Program-made: the position numbers and the translations under genes
The notes under the pieces: generated by a model
The model's input: the letters and a program-made list of their open reading frames with translations, nothing else
Databases searched by the model: none
What the model was told of the DNA's origin: nothing
Source of the DNA: Neoarius graeffei
Lineage: Eukaryota > Chordata > Actinopteri > Siluriformes > Ariidae
DNA length: 64,000 nucleotides
NCBI RefSeq assembly: GCF_027579695.1
Contig: NC_083571.1
Location: forward strand, 88,400,888 to 88,464,887
Direction: 5' to 3'
Part shown: positions 12,044 to 22,894 of the stretch, piece by piece
How positions within the stretch are numbered: the first letter of the stretch is position 1
Layout of the letters: the number at the start of each line of letters is the position of its first letter

Positions 12044-12976
12044 ATGTTGAAGAGACTGGAGAGATGTTATGAGCTGCAGCAAAGAATGAACAAATATTGG
12101 GCAAAGGAAAAGATAAAGATGTGGTACAGAAAGAGAGATGTGATAGATACAGGGCAAAGGCATTACATGGAAAATTCTTTGTAGTAACAGATGAAGGAAG
12201 GCAGGGATAAGAAAACTTGGAAATGGCTTAGTAAGAGTGGCATGAAGAAAGAGACAGAGGGCATATTGATGGCAGTGCAAGAGCAAGCAGTTAGAACAAG
12301 ATGTATAAGAAAAGTTATTGACAAGGAACCTATTGATGGAACATGCAGAATGTGTGCGGAAAAAGAAGAGACTGTGGCCCATATATTAGCAGAATGCAAA
12401 GTGATGGCACAAACCGAGTACAAGAAATGAAGACACAATAAGGTAGCCCACGTGTTACATTGGGAATTATGTCAGAAATATGGTCTCCCATTCAGTGAAA
12501 AGTGGTATGAACATCAAGCTGAAGGAGTCCTGGAAAATGAAAAAGTCAAGTTACTTTGGGATACCAAAATTCAGACGGACAAGGTTTTAGAACAGTCTAG
12601 ACCAGATATTGTAGTAATGGAAAAAGAAAACAACATCTGCACTATCATAGACATCACCTGCCCTTTTGATACACGGGTAAAAGAAAAGCTCAAAAAATAT
12701 AATGAACTGAAGCATGAAATAAAAAGAATTTGGCATTGCAAGAATATTCTCATTATTCCCATCATTATAGGGGTACTTGGTACAGTGAGTACAAACTTCT
12801 CAGGTTGGCTAAAGAAAATTGAGTTGAGCATGAAGTTTAGCACGATGCAGAAAGCTTGTCTTTTGGGATCAGCAAGGATCATAAGAAAGGTGCTGGATAC
12901 CTAAGGTCATGGGAAATGACTTGATATCCAACAAAAGCAAACTCCAGCAGTTAAAATCAAACGCTGAGATATAGCC

Positions 12977-12977
<1 letters not shown>

Positions 12978-13025
<48 letters not shown>
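12978..13025. repeat. (TAA)n microsatellite between two LINE pieces
   Basis: About 15 units. The 3' end of one LINE piece lies on its left and the 5' leader of another on its right. Confidence 0.95.
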
Positions 13026-13683
13026 CCCTCCGAAGAATTGTCACCTTAATGTGGTGGAAGGGTTTGGTTGTCCTGGTGATCCTGGGAGCTGTGTTGTTGG
13101 GGGCATTAACCCCTGGTAGGATCTCCCAAGGCAAATTGGTTCCAGGGGAGGGGCCAGATTAAGAGTGATTCAAGACCCCGATGAAATTACCACCTGCTGC
13201 CTTGCAGGTCAGGCCTACTGAGCTAGGTAAAGGCTAGGAAAGGTTACTCTGAAATAAAATCCATCCGCTGCCTTGTGGGGATAGCCTATTTAGGCAAAGG
13301 CTAGGAGAAGGCAACTCCAACAGAAAATCCCTGGGTTCAACTTGCCCAGCTAATACTACCCAGAAAAGGCCTCAGCTATGAGTTAAATAGTGAATGCCAG
13401 CAAGTATGGATAGTACATCGAAAAGAAAATCATACCACATCGGTTGTCGCATGAGGTTACCAAGGACCGCGATCCCCAGTGGGGAACCAGGCTGGGATAA
13501 AAAAGCCTGCTACTGGAACAAACTCTTCCACCACTCAAGAGCTAGAGGAACCCCATGCCGAGTCGTCACAGACTCACAGTGGCCCTCTGGTTGCTACAAA
13601 TGCGAATCCACCTAAAGAACAACGTCAAAAATGAACCAAGGAGGAGTATAAAGAAGTAATGGAGGCATTCTACTCAGCACAGC

Positions 13684-13684
<1 letters not shown>
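13026..13684 (+). mobile_element. Dong/Rex6-like LINE, 5' leader piece
   Basis: The leader starts CCTCCGAAGAATTGTCACC and has GGTGATCCTGGGAGC and repeated CCTTGCAGG/AGGCAAAGGCTAGGA segments, as in leaders of RLE-type LINEs. It ends at the beginning of a possible coding frame (about 13660, MEAFYSAQL) where (AAT)n cuts in. Everything between this leader and the RT is absent. Confidence 0.5.

Positions 13685-13745
<61 letters not shown>
13685..13745. repeat. (AAT)n microsatellite
   Basis: About 20 units, the third tract of the same motif within 3.1 kb. Confidence 0.95.
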
Positions 13746-13900
13746 TTCATTTATGACATAAACTCTGTGCTATTTCAGCAATTCCTACTCTGGCCTTTTA
13801 GTAATGAGAGTGAATGGGTGCAATAATGGAATGAAAGAAGAGTAGATATACCCAGTCTACTTAAAACAAGTCCCTCTCTCTCCTGTTCACTCTTTATTAC

Positions 13901-13902
<2 letters not shown>

Positions 13903-13955
<53 letters not shown>
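13903..13955. repeat. (AC)n microsatellite
   Basis: About 26 AC units. Confidence 0.95.
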
Positions 13956-13956
<1 letters not shown>

Positions 13957-14779
13957 GAAGTCATTCCCTCATTAAGGGTATTGTCAAAATGCTGATGTAA
14001 TGAAAGTTAATCTGCTGGTCTCTGCTTGGCTAAGAGGCCTTTGTAAGTGCGATTACCCTGCCCACCCCTTACACAGGTTCATTAAGTCATTGAATGTGTG
14101 TGTATTTAAGTGCATGAATGCAGAGACAATGCACTTTGGGAATAGATAACAAAAGGCAAGACCTTCTCAGTATGTGCGTTAGAGCACGTAGGCTTGTGTG
14201 AAAGGGAACATGAGAGTCTATCTATGTCTGCTAAAGCGTCAAGTCCCTGAGTAAAGAAAATGCTGAGTTCATTGTCACATGATAAGTGTGTGACGAATTT
14301 TCTGCTTGTTAGAAGTAAATCATGTAATATCACTGCACCCTCTAGCTGAAATCAGAGAGATCAAATAATATATTACAAAAATGGACTTGCTCTCCCCATG
14401 ACATGCATTGGAGAACTTTTTTGATTGTTTGTTTTTGAAATAATAGATGTCGATGTGACTTGGGAAGGTGCTGGGCCCTTCAAAGTGGACCTTCCCAGTC
14501 TGCAATGGCCATCAAAAGACAATAGGTGGAGAGAACAAAAGTTACAAAAGTGTATGCTTCTTAAATAGAATCTCCTATTTTTTTATGCTATCACCCTTCA
14601 TTAATATATGACTGCCCACAGCAATCTGAATCAAGAAGATGGAGCCATGCTAACTTTGTTGGAGTCGACCGTCAGTCCGCAAACCATCAGTAGAACTTTC
14701 TAAATTTAAAAAAAATCAAACTTTAAGCTTTGTGTTGGATATTGTAATAAATTACAATCTTACATATATTATTTAACAA
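13956..14779. other. no gene recognised
   Basis: Only short chance ORFs and no recognised repeat ends. Confidence 0.4.
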
Positions 14780-15134
14780 TTATTTGCCGAAGGAGAAGTG
14801 AATATCGGTGATTATTATACATACGGGCCACTTTTTCCATGAAATAAAAACATGTATTCTATTCCCTTCTAGTGGGTTTATTGATGGCATGCAATATTGT
14901 TATCATATTGCTTATTCTCCATGTATTACGCCACTCTCCCCAATGGAGAATGAGTGTATAATACTGTTATAATATTTCACATTGTCAAGACAACACGATG
15001 TCATACATCGGAGCTTATGCAAAGATCCAGTGACAAAACTTTTTGGCTGCGCATGCGCACAATCATTTCTTTGTCAGCCAGGAAAGCGAGAAGATCCAGT
15101 TGCAGGTTTAAGCACTAAATAAATAAACTGAAAA

Positions 15135-15760
15135 CTGAAACTATAGATGTGCTGAACACCCGAAAGGCTACCAAAACTTCATTATATATTCTTCATGCAT
15201 ATTTACAAGAGAAAAACATACCAAAGGACATTGAAAAACTGGAAAAGAGACACATCAGAGATGTAAAGCTTCTGCACTAGCGAGTGACTGACAGTTTGTA
15301 CACAAACATGGCCACAAGGTTTGCTTCATTAAAAGCGGAAGATTTAGAGGGAAATTTGAAAGCAAAAGACACGCTGAACACCTGAAAGGTTACCAAAACT
15401 TCACTGGATATTCTTCACGCATGTTTGCAAGAGAAAAACATACCAACAGACATCGAAAAACTGGAAAAGAGACACATCGGAGATGTAAAACTTCCGTGCT
15501 AGTGAGTGACTGTGTCAGTTTGTACACAAACATGGCGGCAAGCTTTGCTTCATTAAAAGTGGAAGATTTAAAGAGAAAGACATGCTGAACAACTGAAAGG
15601 CTACCAAAACTTCACTGGATATTCTTCATGCATGTTTACAAGAGAAAAACATAATAATGGGCATAAAAAACTGGAAAAGAGAGCAATAGTGGAAATATTG
15701 CCAAAGTTCTGCTTGGAGGTGAAGAAAAGTGACAGAGACTTTTACAAGAGGACTTGACTC
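15135..15760 (+). pseudogene. triplicated N-terminal fragment, DUF3504-like
   Basis: Three direct repeats (starts near 15135, 15309 and 15532; core spacing about 222 and 211 bp) each encode LNTRKATKTSL.ILHA..QEK or a shifted version. Copies 2 and 3 begin with an ATG (15309, 15532): MATRFASLKAEDL and MAASFASLKVEDL. Copies 1 and 2 run on to KNIP.DIEKLEKR and stop. The third has a frameshift but continues as LEKRAIVEILPKFCLEVKKS then DRDFYKRT. The K-ATKT-L-IL--YL-EK pattern followed by a VLxKFYVExRKxDGxxYxK-like motif is, from memory, that of the Crypton-derived DUF3504 family (ZMYM/QRICH1/KIAA1958). It is an inference. Stops and frameshifts make it a pseudogene. Confidence 0.45.
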
Positions 15761-15954
15761 GTGGACTTCACTCAGCAAAGCCCTTTTGTTTTGAACAACT
15801 GCAATGTAACAATTAACTACGACCAAAAGTCACTGTGAGCTTGAACTGTCAACCTGCATATAGCTCTGAAAGCGAAAGACACGCTGGCAAGTTATCCCCC
15901 TGTTCTTAACTTTTTGTAAAATCTATAATTGTTCATCGAATGTGTATGTATAAT

Positions 15955-16275
15955 AATAATAAAAATCTTGGCTGGCTTTTTTCGTGGTATATCAGATATA
16001 TTCCATTCAGCAAGTATGATATTGAACGAGTCGAGTTCAATATCATGCTAGCTGAATGGAATATATCTGATGTACCACGAAAAAAGACAGTCAATATTAT
16101 TTAAATATTAACTGAGACAAAGTTGAGGTTATTATTTAAATAATATTGGCTGGCATTGAGTGGCATATTAAATATAGTCCATTCAGCTAGCATGATACTG
16201 AACAAGTTGAAGACGAGTTCAATATCATACTAGCTGAATGGAATATATCTGATATACCATGAAAAAAGCGAGCCA
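15955..16275. repeat. two neighbouring palindromes
   Basis: The first arm pair is GGTATATCAGATATATTCCA with TGGAATATATCTGATGTACC, around GAACGAGTCGAGTTC. The second, at 16140-16275, repeats the same arms with more divergence. All four arms are related, so one palindrome appears to be a copy of the other. Confidence 0.8.
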
Positions 16276-16278
16276 AGA

Positions 16279-16286
16279 TGATGATG

Positions 16287-16342
<56 letters not shown>
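16279..16342. repeat. (ATT)n microsatellite
   Basis: A GATGATGATT start is followed by about 19 ATT units. Confidence 0.95.
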
Positions 16343-16343
<1 letters not shown>

Positions 16344-16971
16344 CATACACATTTGATGGAACAATTATAGATTTGTTTACAAATTGTCACAGTCGATTGC
16401 TAGCGTGGAAGTTTTACATGTAATACGTATCTTATGGAATTTTCAATTCATTGCGACAGCTGGTGCCGCTGGTGAACAAAGAAATGCTTCTGTGCATGCA
16501 CAGCAGAAAACTTTCTTATTGGATATTTGCATCAGCTCCAATGTGTGACGTCATGTTATCTTGACAGCCATGCAATATCATAAACCATACTGAATGCTCA
16601 TTCTCCACTGGGTAGAGTGATGTAATACACGTAGGATAAGCAATATGGGAACAATATTGCATGCTATCAAACCAAATGAATGAAACCCACTTGAAGAGGA
16701 TACAATACATGTTTTTATTCCATCAAAAAAGTGTCCTGTATGTATAATAATCACCAATATTCACTGAGCCTGAGGTGGATAATTGTTTTAGTATAAATAC
16801 ACAACTGATTATTTTTAAAAATATATCATATTTAAAAAAATTTTTCAAACTTCAAAAGTTGCATGCAAATGTGATAAAAGTCTGCACAGACTTGTGTCAC
16901 TTATCAATGCCAAGTCACAATAAAATACTTTTGTTTTGAAATAGATAAAATAAATCACAATGCCACCTTAC

Positions 16972-17086
16972 CTTTGAATAGTTGTAGACCAAACTTTGTA
17001 GGATCTTTAGTGCTTTTAGGAACAGCACTTTCTTTCATAATTTCTAATTCTTCCTCATTTACGATGATGAAGTGATTGGCCGCCAT
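16972..17086 (-). pseudogene. possible first coding exon of a transposon-type gene
   Basis: Starting with ATG at 17086, the minus strand encodes MAANHFIIVNEEELEIMKES then AVPKSTKDPTKFGLQLFK. It stops at a good donor, AAAG|GTAAGG (16971/16972). The STK--TKFGL-LFK spacing resembles the N-terminal segment of DUF3504 (Crypton-derived) proteins, like the triplicated fragment nearby. No second exon is in range. A host gene is unlikely because the fragment sits between transposons. Confidence 0.35.
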
Positions 17087-17201
17087 TTTGCCAAGTCGCT
17101 GGAGGTGATTATTGAGAAATAGTCCGAATCTCTCGACCAATCAGCGCGCATGATTTCCTATCATCACCTCCATATGTATACAAAGTGCTTATATTAACAT
17201 A

Positions 17202-18808
17202 CAACCCCGATTTTAAAAAAAGTTGGGACAAAGTACAAATTGTAAATAAAAACGGAATGCAATGATGTGGAAGTTTCAAAATTCCATATTTTATTCAGAA
17301 TAGAACATAGATGACATATCAAATGTTTAAACTGAGAAAATGCATCATTTAAAGAGAAAAATTAGGTGATTTTAAATTTCATGACAACAACACATCTCAA
17401 AAAAGTTGGGACAAGGCCATGTTTACCACTGTGAGACATCCCCTTTTCTCTTTACAACAGTCTGTAAACGTCTGGGGACTGAGGAGACAAGTTGCTCAAG
17501 TTTAGGGATAGGAATGTTAACCCATTCTTGTCTAATGTAGGATTCTAGTTGCTCAACTGTCTTAGGTCTTTTTTGTCGTATCTTCCATTTTATGATGCGC
17601 CAAATGTTTTCTATGGGTGAAAGATCTGGACTGCAGGCTGGCCAGTTCAGTACCCGGACCCTTCTTCTACACAGCCATGATGCTGTAATTGATGCAGTAT
17701 GTGGTTTGGCATTGTCATGTTGGAAAATACAAGGTCTTCCCTGAAAGAGACGTCGTCTGGATGGGAGCATATGTTGCTCTAGAACCTGGATATAGCTGTC
17801 AGCATTGATGGTGTCTTTCCAGATGTGTAAGCTGCCCATGCCACACGCACTAATGCAACCCCATACCATCAGCGATGCAGGCTTCTGAACTGAGCGCTGA
17901 TAACAACTTGGGTCGTCCTTCTCCTCTTTAGTCCGAATGACACGGCGTCCCTGATTTCCATAAAGAACTTCAAATTTTTATTTGTCTGACCACAGAACAG
18001 TTTTCCACTTTGCCACAGTCCATTTTAAATGAGCCTTGGTCCAGAAAAGACGTCTGTGCTTCTGGATCGTGTTTAGATATGGCTTCTTCTTTGAACTATA
18101 GAGTTTTAGCTGGCAACGGCGGATGGCACGGTGAATTGTGTTCACAGATAATGTTCTCTGGAAATATTCCTGAGCCCATTTTGTGATTTCCAATTCAGAA
18201 GCATGCCTGTATGTGATGCAGTGCCGTCTAAGGGCCCGAAGATCACGGGCACCCAGTATGGTTTTCCGGTCTTGACCCTTACGCACAGAGATTCTTCCAG
18301 ATTCTCTGAATCTTTTGATGATATTATGCACTGTAGATGATGATATGTTCAAACTCTTTGCAATTTTACACTGTCGAACTCCTTTCTGATATTGCTCCAC
18401 TATTTGTTGGCACAGAATTAGGGGGATTGGTGATCCTCTTCCCATCTTTACTTCTGAGAGCCGCTGCCACTCCAAGATGCTCTTTTTATACCCAGTCATA
18501 TTAATGACTTATTGCCAATTGACCTGATGAGTTGCAATTTGGTCCTCCAGCTGTTCCTTTTTTGTACCTTTAACTTTTCCAGCCTCTTATTGCCCCTGTC
18601 CCAACTTTTTTTGAGATGTGTTGCTGTCATGAAATTTCAAATGAGCCAATATTTGGCATGAAATTTCAAAATGTCTCACTTTCGACATTTGATATGTTGT
18701 CTATGTTCTATTGTGAATACAATATCAGTTTTTGAGATTTGTAAATTATTGCATTCCGTTTTTATTTATAATTTGTACTTTGTCCCAACTTTTTTGGAAT
18801 CGGGGTTG
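17202..18808 (-). mobile_element. nearly intact Tc1-like transposon
   Basis: The 1607-bp element starts CAACCCCGATTTTAAAAAAA and ends with the complementary TTTTTTGGAATCGGGGTTG, flanked by TA on both sides (17200-17201 and 18809-18810). Inner repeats GTTGGGACA recur near 17406 and 18602, the IR/DR arrangement of this family. It carries one long transposase frame on the minus strand. Confidence 0.9.
17423..18499 (-). pseudogene. Tc1-like transposase, one premature stop
   Basis: About 358 codons in one frame. The N-terminal part holds two helix-turn-helix units (KIAKSLNISSSTVHNIIKRF; LSVNTIHRAIRRCQLKL). The DDE core has D in VLWSD, D in FQHDNAKPH and E in [10 protein letters not shown], with the DD34E spacing of Tc1. 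The only lesion visible is a TAA (17978-17980) right after LWSDK, where the frame resumes at once as [10 protein letters not shown]. The ending is KGDVSQW then stop. The frame may begin at a later ATG (MGRGSP). Its good condition suggests recent insertion. Confidence 0.85.
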
Positions 18809-18810
18809 TA

Positions 18811-19246
18811 ATAGTATTTCTTCAAACACTCGAAACTCTTTCTCAGAATTCACAGCGGCCTTCAAATATGGCTGCCATGGACTACAGCACCCATCCTGCA
18901 CCTCACTGATCTCAGCTGCCAAGTTCTAATCACACACATACACACCTGTTCCTGATCACAGCCTCATTACAGCTCAGTATCAAAGGACTCTCAGTTTCAC
19001 AGTTACATTGTGAAGCATCAAGTCAGATATATCATTATATTATCAATTTTCTGAAAGCTACAGAAATAGCTCAAAGAATATATATATATGTTTGTTTTTT
19101 TATTGTGGGGTTTTTTTGGAGGGAGGCCCCCCTTATATCACCTGCTCCACACTCCAGCCCAGTTGGTGGCAGTAATGCACCTTTAAGTTGGTTTGCCAAC
19201 CACCATAAAACCTTAAAGATGAAGTTGCAATGTAAAGTAACTGCTC
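18811..19246. other. no gene recognised
   Basis: Contains CACACACCTGTTCCTGATCA, a phrase seen at the start of some fish LTRs, but nothing firm. A T/G-rich run lies at 19085-19125. Confidence 0.3.
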
Positions 19247-19649
19247 GCAGCATGGTAGATCACAGACAGAAAACACTACTTCCAGAAGGCTACCTGAGGT
19301 AGTGTTTGAGGTCAACCAATCAGAGCATGTGCCATATATAACTCTGCGTACTGCGTCACACTGCAGGAAAACCGAACTTAGAACATCTCACGTTTGAATT
19401 TTAAAAAATAGTGAAAGTGCAAATAAAAATACGAATACATTTCATAGATAATTTATGTATTGATTCAACAATATCAAAAGCTGTTGTCGGTAGTATTTCA
19501 CATGACAATGTGTTGATATTCAAATAAAATGTCTGATGATAATTATATATCTATGTGTTTTTCTTAATTCAATTTATAATCATGTACTGTATACATAGAT
19601 GTTTAGCAAGATAGGCTACTGATTTGGGAAGACCTTACAAGTTCTTAAA

Positions 19650-19669
19650 CCCCCCCCCCCCCCCCCCCC
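19650..19669. repeat. poly-C run
   Basis: About 20 consecutive C followed by A. It is likely to be variable in length. Confidence 0.95.
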
Positions 19670-20350
19670 AAAAAGGAAAAATAAGGCTGTTGCCCTTGTT
19701 ACAGTAAACTGGATATATAAAATAACTGTAGGTCTCTTATATTTAAATATACCCTTGATTTATGAAGTTTGCTCAACACTGCTCCCAGCAGCATTGAGAG
19801 ATAATATAATATTTAATATGGATCTAGGAAGACATATGTTTGCTGATAACGTTTTGGTAGTGCGTAACGACTGTGATCAATAGATGGCATTTGTCATTTC
19901 AGATAATATTAGAGGCAAAGTCAATTAATTTGCCATTTTTATGTCGTGATTTCTTACAAGATGTTCCACTTTCTATCACCTTTGACAAATGATGTCCAAA
20001 TATGACAGATGAAGGACAAATCCTTGGATCTGCCTGGTCCATCCTGGTGCCCTGTGTCTGGATGGAGTCTCGTCGTGTCGCTCCTGTGGAGGACGGCCCC
20101 ATGTGGACAGTTGAAAGTCACACCTGGAGGATGCTCTGGATACTTCCAGTAATGCTTTTATGGCTAAGGACTACAGTTGACTTGCTAACTTTAGGACTGC
20201 AGTTGTCATGAACAGTTTTGCACTCAATTTTCCATCAGTGAAGAGTTTATAACATCAGTGAAACTGACTTCATGTTAAAACTGTTAATGTTATAGTCATG
20301 TTGTCTGTTGTTGCCCAAATGAGGATGGGTTCCCTTTTGAGTCTGGTTTA

Positions 20351-20733
20351 GGGCGGCATGGTGGTGTAGTGGTTAGCACGGTTGCCTCACAGCAAGAAGG
20401 TTCCGGGTTCGAACCCAGCGGCTGGCAAGGGCCTTTCTGTATGGAGTTTGCATGTTCTCCCTGTGTCTGTGTGGGTTTCCTCCGGGTGCTCCGGTTTCCC
20501 CCACAGTCCAAAGACATGCAGTTAGGTTGACGTGGGGCAGCCTTGGGCTGAGGTGCCCTTGAGCAAGGTACCGAACCCCTGACTGCTCCCCGGGCTCTGG
20601 GCTACTCACTGCTCTGGGTGTGTGTGTGTGTGTGTGTTCACTGCTTCAGATGGGTTAAATGCAGAGGATGAATTTCACTGTGCTTGAAGTGTGCATGTGA
20701 TGAATAAAGGTTTCTTCTTCTTCTTCTTTCCTC
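20351..20733 (+). mobile_element. SINE, TTC-tail form
   Basis: tRNA-Val-like head (A box near 20367, B box GGTTCGAACCC at 20405), the shared body, then the alternative 3' half (ACGTGGGGCAGCC, GATGGGTTAAATGCAGAGGA). It ends AATAAAGG followed by TTCTTC repeats. Confidence 0.9.
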
Positions 20734-20735
20734 TC

Positions 20736-20915
20736 GAGGTTTCTTCCTCATGTTGTCTGAGGGAGTTTTTCCTTGCCACCGTCACCACAGGCTTGCTCAT
20801 TGGGGATAGATTAGGGATAAAATTAGCTCACGTTTTAAGTCATTCAAATTCTGTAAAGCTGCTTTGTGACAATGTTTGTTTATTGTTAAAAGCACTATAC
20901 AAATAAACTTGACAA
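20736..20915 (+). mobile_element. LINE-type 3' tail fragment
   Basis: It contains GGGAGTTTTTCCTTGCCACC, then GTAAAGCTGCTTTGTGACAA and AAAAGCACTATACAAATAAA. These are characteristic of a widespread fish retroposon 3' end. No coding part is present. Assignment to a LINE or a SINE tail is from memory. Confidence 0.45.
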
Positions 20916-21089
20916 ATGCTCGGTTTTCCCGCGGTGTGACGTAGTACGCAGAGTTATTTATGACCCATGCTCTGATTGGTTGACCTCAAACACTACCTCA
21001 TGTAGCCTTTCTCAAAGGCTACCTTAGGTAGTGTTTTCTGTCTGTGATCTACTGTGCTGCGTAACTGCTCAGTGTATCTCTGCCTGACT

Positions 21090-21545
21090 AGACCAAGCTG
21101 CTTGATATTTGTGTTGATAGGCTGGTTTTGTTTTGTTTTTTGTACTTTGGATTTTTCCTCTTTGCTTCTGATTGCCTGTTTGTAGCTTGCCTGTTTTTAA
21201 TCCCGACATATAATGCGGGGGGATACAGCCTTTTAGTTTCCGGAGCATAACTCAAAAATTATTAGGAATTTTTTCACGAAACCTCAGTTATGTTAAGTGA
21301 CTAAAGGAGTCGTGCCTTTTGACATTTTGGGATTTCTGCCACCCCCCGCATTTCCATGGCAACCAATTCAACTTAGGAAAATTTGGAGTGGGGTTTCATA
21401 TGGGGGCTGGGGGATATATCATCTGATGACTCTTGTTTGGTTCTCACTTTGACTATCATTTTGGATTTGTCTGCTAGCTTTGCCTAATTAAACTCTCTGC
21501 TGCTTTTACCTCTGTCCATCACCTTCATTTCTGACAAGTTCTCCT
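21090..21545 (+). mobile_element. possible LTR remnant with an internal insertion
   Basis: CTTTGCTTCTGATTGCCTGT...AGCTTGCCTG before 21200 and TTGGATTTGTCTGCTAGC with AATTAAACTCTCTGCTGC after 21450 look like the 3' half of a pyrimidine-rich LTR. The G-rich block between about 21208 and 21427 interrupts it. Classification is weak. Confidence 0.25.
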
Positions 21546-22160
21546 TTTGAACTGAACCTTAGTTCACATTCATGACCAGTCAAAGCCCTCAAGTAACATT
21601 AGCCTGTTGGCTAACATTAACATTCTTTCCATGATGCTAAAATTAGATAAAACATGTAGCTTGACATACGTAGTTTGTTAAGTCACATTATCTGAATTGG
21701 CCATGATATTGGATTTCTTTCTTCTTCTTTTTTTTAAATAAATTTATAGCTGTGATGCACTGAGGCAAGCTCCCATAAAAAAACTATTATTACTGAGAGT
21801 CCTTTTCCACCACTTCAGCCAGTTAGTTGTTGCTCATTTGGGTTAGGTTGGCAATGTCACTTATCTGATGATATAAGCTATGTATATAGTTTTGGGAACG
21901 TTTGTTTCATATATACATTGGATGTCTTCAGAAAAACAACATGAAGAAAGTAGCAAAACAACTCCATGGATGACCGAGTTCTTGTTTAAAGATGTTAGAC
22001 AATCAACGCAAAGATATTTAAAAGCACAACTGCAAAATCAGCCCGTCTTATCCTATCAGGTTTTCATACCATATTAAAGCAACATGAGAGAAAAGAACCA
22101 AGGAATTTTTGTCCTGCAAACTTTACAAAAGCATCTTGGAGGAATAATATAAAATAATTG
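21546..22160. other. no gene recognised
   Basis: AT-rich sequence with short chance ORFs only. Confidence 0.4.
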
Positions 22161-22356
22161 AAATGTAAGGCATGTCTCCTTTAAAACATGCCACCTTCTA
22201 ATATTTTTCCAAGAATGGGGCGAAGTTATTCCTCACACCAGAAGCTGCACTTGAATTTTCTGAATTAGCATGAATATCTTCTTGGAATAGACAAAACCTC
22301 ACCATCTTATTGTCAGTGTCACTTTGCACTGGATATAATATATAGACCATGGTAAG

Positions 22357-22698
22357 TCTCACAGCAAGAAGGTCCTGGGTTCGAGCCCAGTGGCCGGCGA
22401 GGGCCTTTCTGTGTGGAGTTTGCATGTTCTCCCCGTGTCCGCGTGGGTTTCCTCCGGGTGCTCCGGTTTCCCCCACAGTCCAAAGACATGCAGGTTAGGT
22501 TAACTGGTGACTCTAAATTGACCGTAGGTGTGAATGTGAGTGTGAATGGTTGTCTGTGTCTATGTGTCGGCCCTGTGATGACCTGGCGACTTGTCCAGGG
22601 TGTACCCCGCCTTTCGCCCATAGTCAGCTGGGATAGGCTCCAGCTTGCCTGCAACCCTGTAGAAGGATAAAGCGGCTAGAGATAATGAGAATGAGATG
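22357..22698 (+). mobile_element. head-less SINE, GATGAGATG-tail form
   Basis: It lacks the first about 40 bp including the A box. The tail reads GATAATGAGAATGAGATG, like the copy at 25323. Confidence 0.85.
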
Positions 22699-22894
22699 AA
22701 ATGTAAGGCATGTCTCCTTTAAAACATGCCACCTTCTAATATTTTTCCAAGAATGGGGCGAAGGTATTCCTCACACCAGAAGCTGCACTTGAATTTTCTG
22801 AATTAGCATGAATATCTTCTTGGAATAGACAAAACCTCACCATCTTACTGTCAGTGTCACTTTGCACTGGATATAATATATAGACCATGGTAAG

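Larger units (their letters stand above)
10756..12977 (+). pseudogene. Dong/Rex6-like LINE, 3' half, broken
   Basis: The first piece (10756-10992) encodes VVRYRAGIIK, a TGA stop, then TREELENLDQKSRKLLTVYR and DRLYVKINEGGRGMISVVDC, the region after the RT core. The second piece (12044-12904) has CRMC..E.TVAHIL.EC, a Cys/His knuckle. After one in-frame TGA (12428-12430) comes RHNKVAHVLHWELC and RPDIVVMEKE...CTIIDITCPFD. The PD and later D fit the catalytic core of a restriction-like endonuclease. The pieces are split by a SINE (10993-12043). The LINE ends in (TAA)n, its usual target. Non-functional. Confidence 0.8.
14780..16784. mobile_element. 2-kb element with ~300-bp inverted termini
   Basis: 14780-15085 and 16445-16784 are imperfect inverted copies: both arms share GTGATTATTATACATAC, AACATGTATT, GCATGCAATATTGTT, TGGAGAATGAG and CATTTCTTTGT in the same order. 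The terminal bases are ACAATTAT. Inside are three diverged direct repeats carrying a coding fragment (15150-15760), two palindromes (15955-16100 and 16140-16275) and an (ATT)n tract. No transposase of a known class was seen. It may be a foldback element or a non-autonomous relative of an element encoding the repeated fragment. Confidence 0.65.
19247..21060. mobile_element. element with ~130-bp inverted termini
   Basis: 19247-19375 and 20925-21060 are imperfect inverted copies: GTAGATCACAGACAGAAAAC, AGGTAGTGTTTGAGGTCAAC, CAATCAGAGCATG and AACTCTGCGTAC all recur as complements in the same order. The interior holds a poly-C run, a SINE and a LINE-type tail. No transposase was found. It is probably a non-autonomous DNA element. 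Confidence 0.6.

Noticed and set aside
16187..16390. poly-isoleucine ORF
   Set aside because: Translation of an (ATT)n microsatellite.
14780..16784. An LTR retrotransposon because of the ~300-bp terminal repeats
   Set aside because: The termini are inverted, not direct, and no primer-binding site or pol sequence lies inside.
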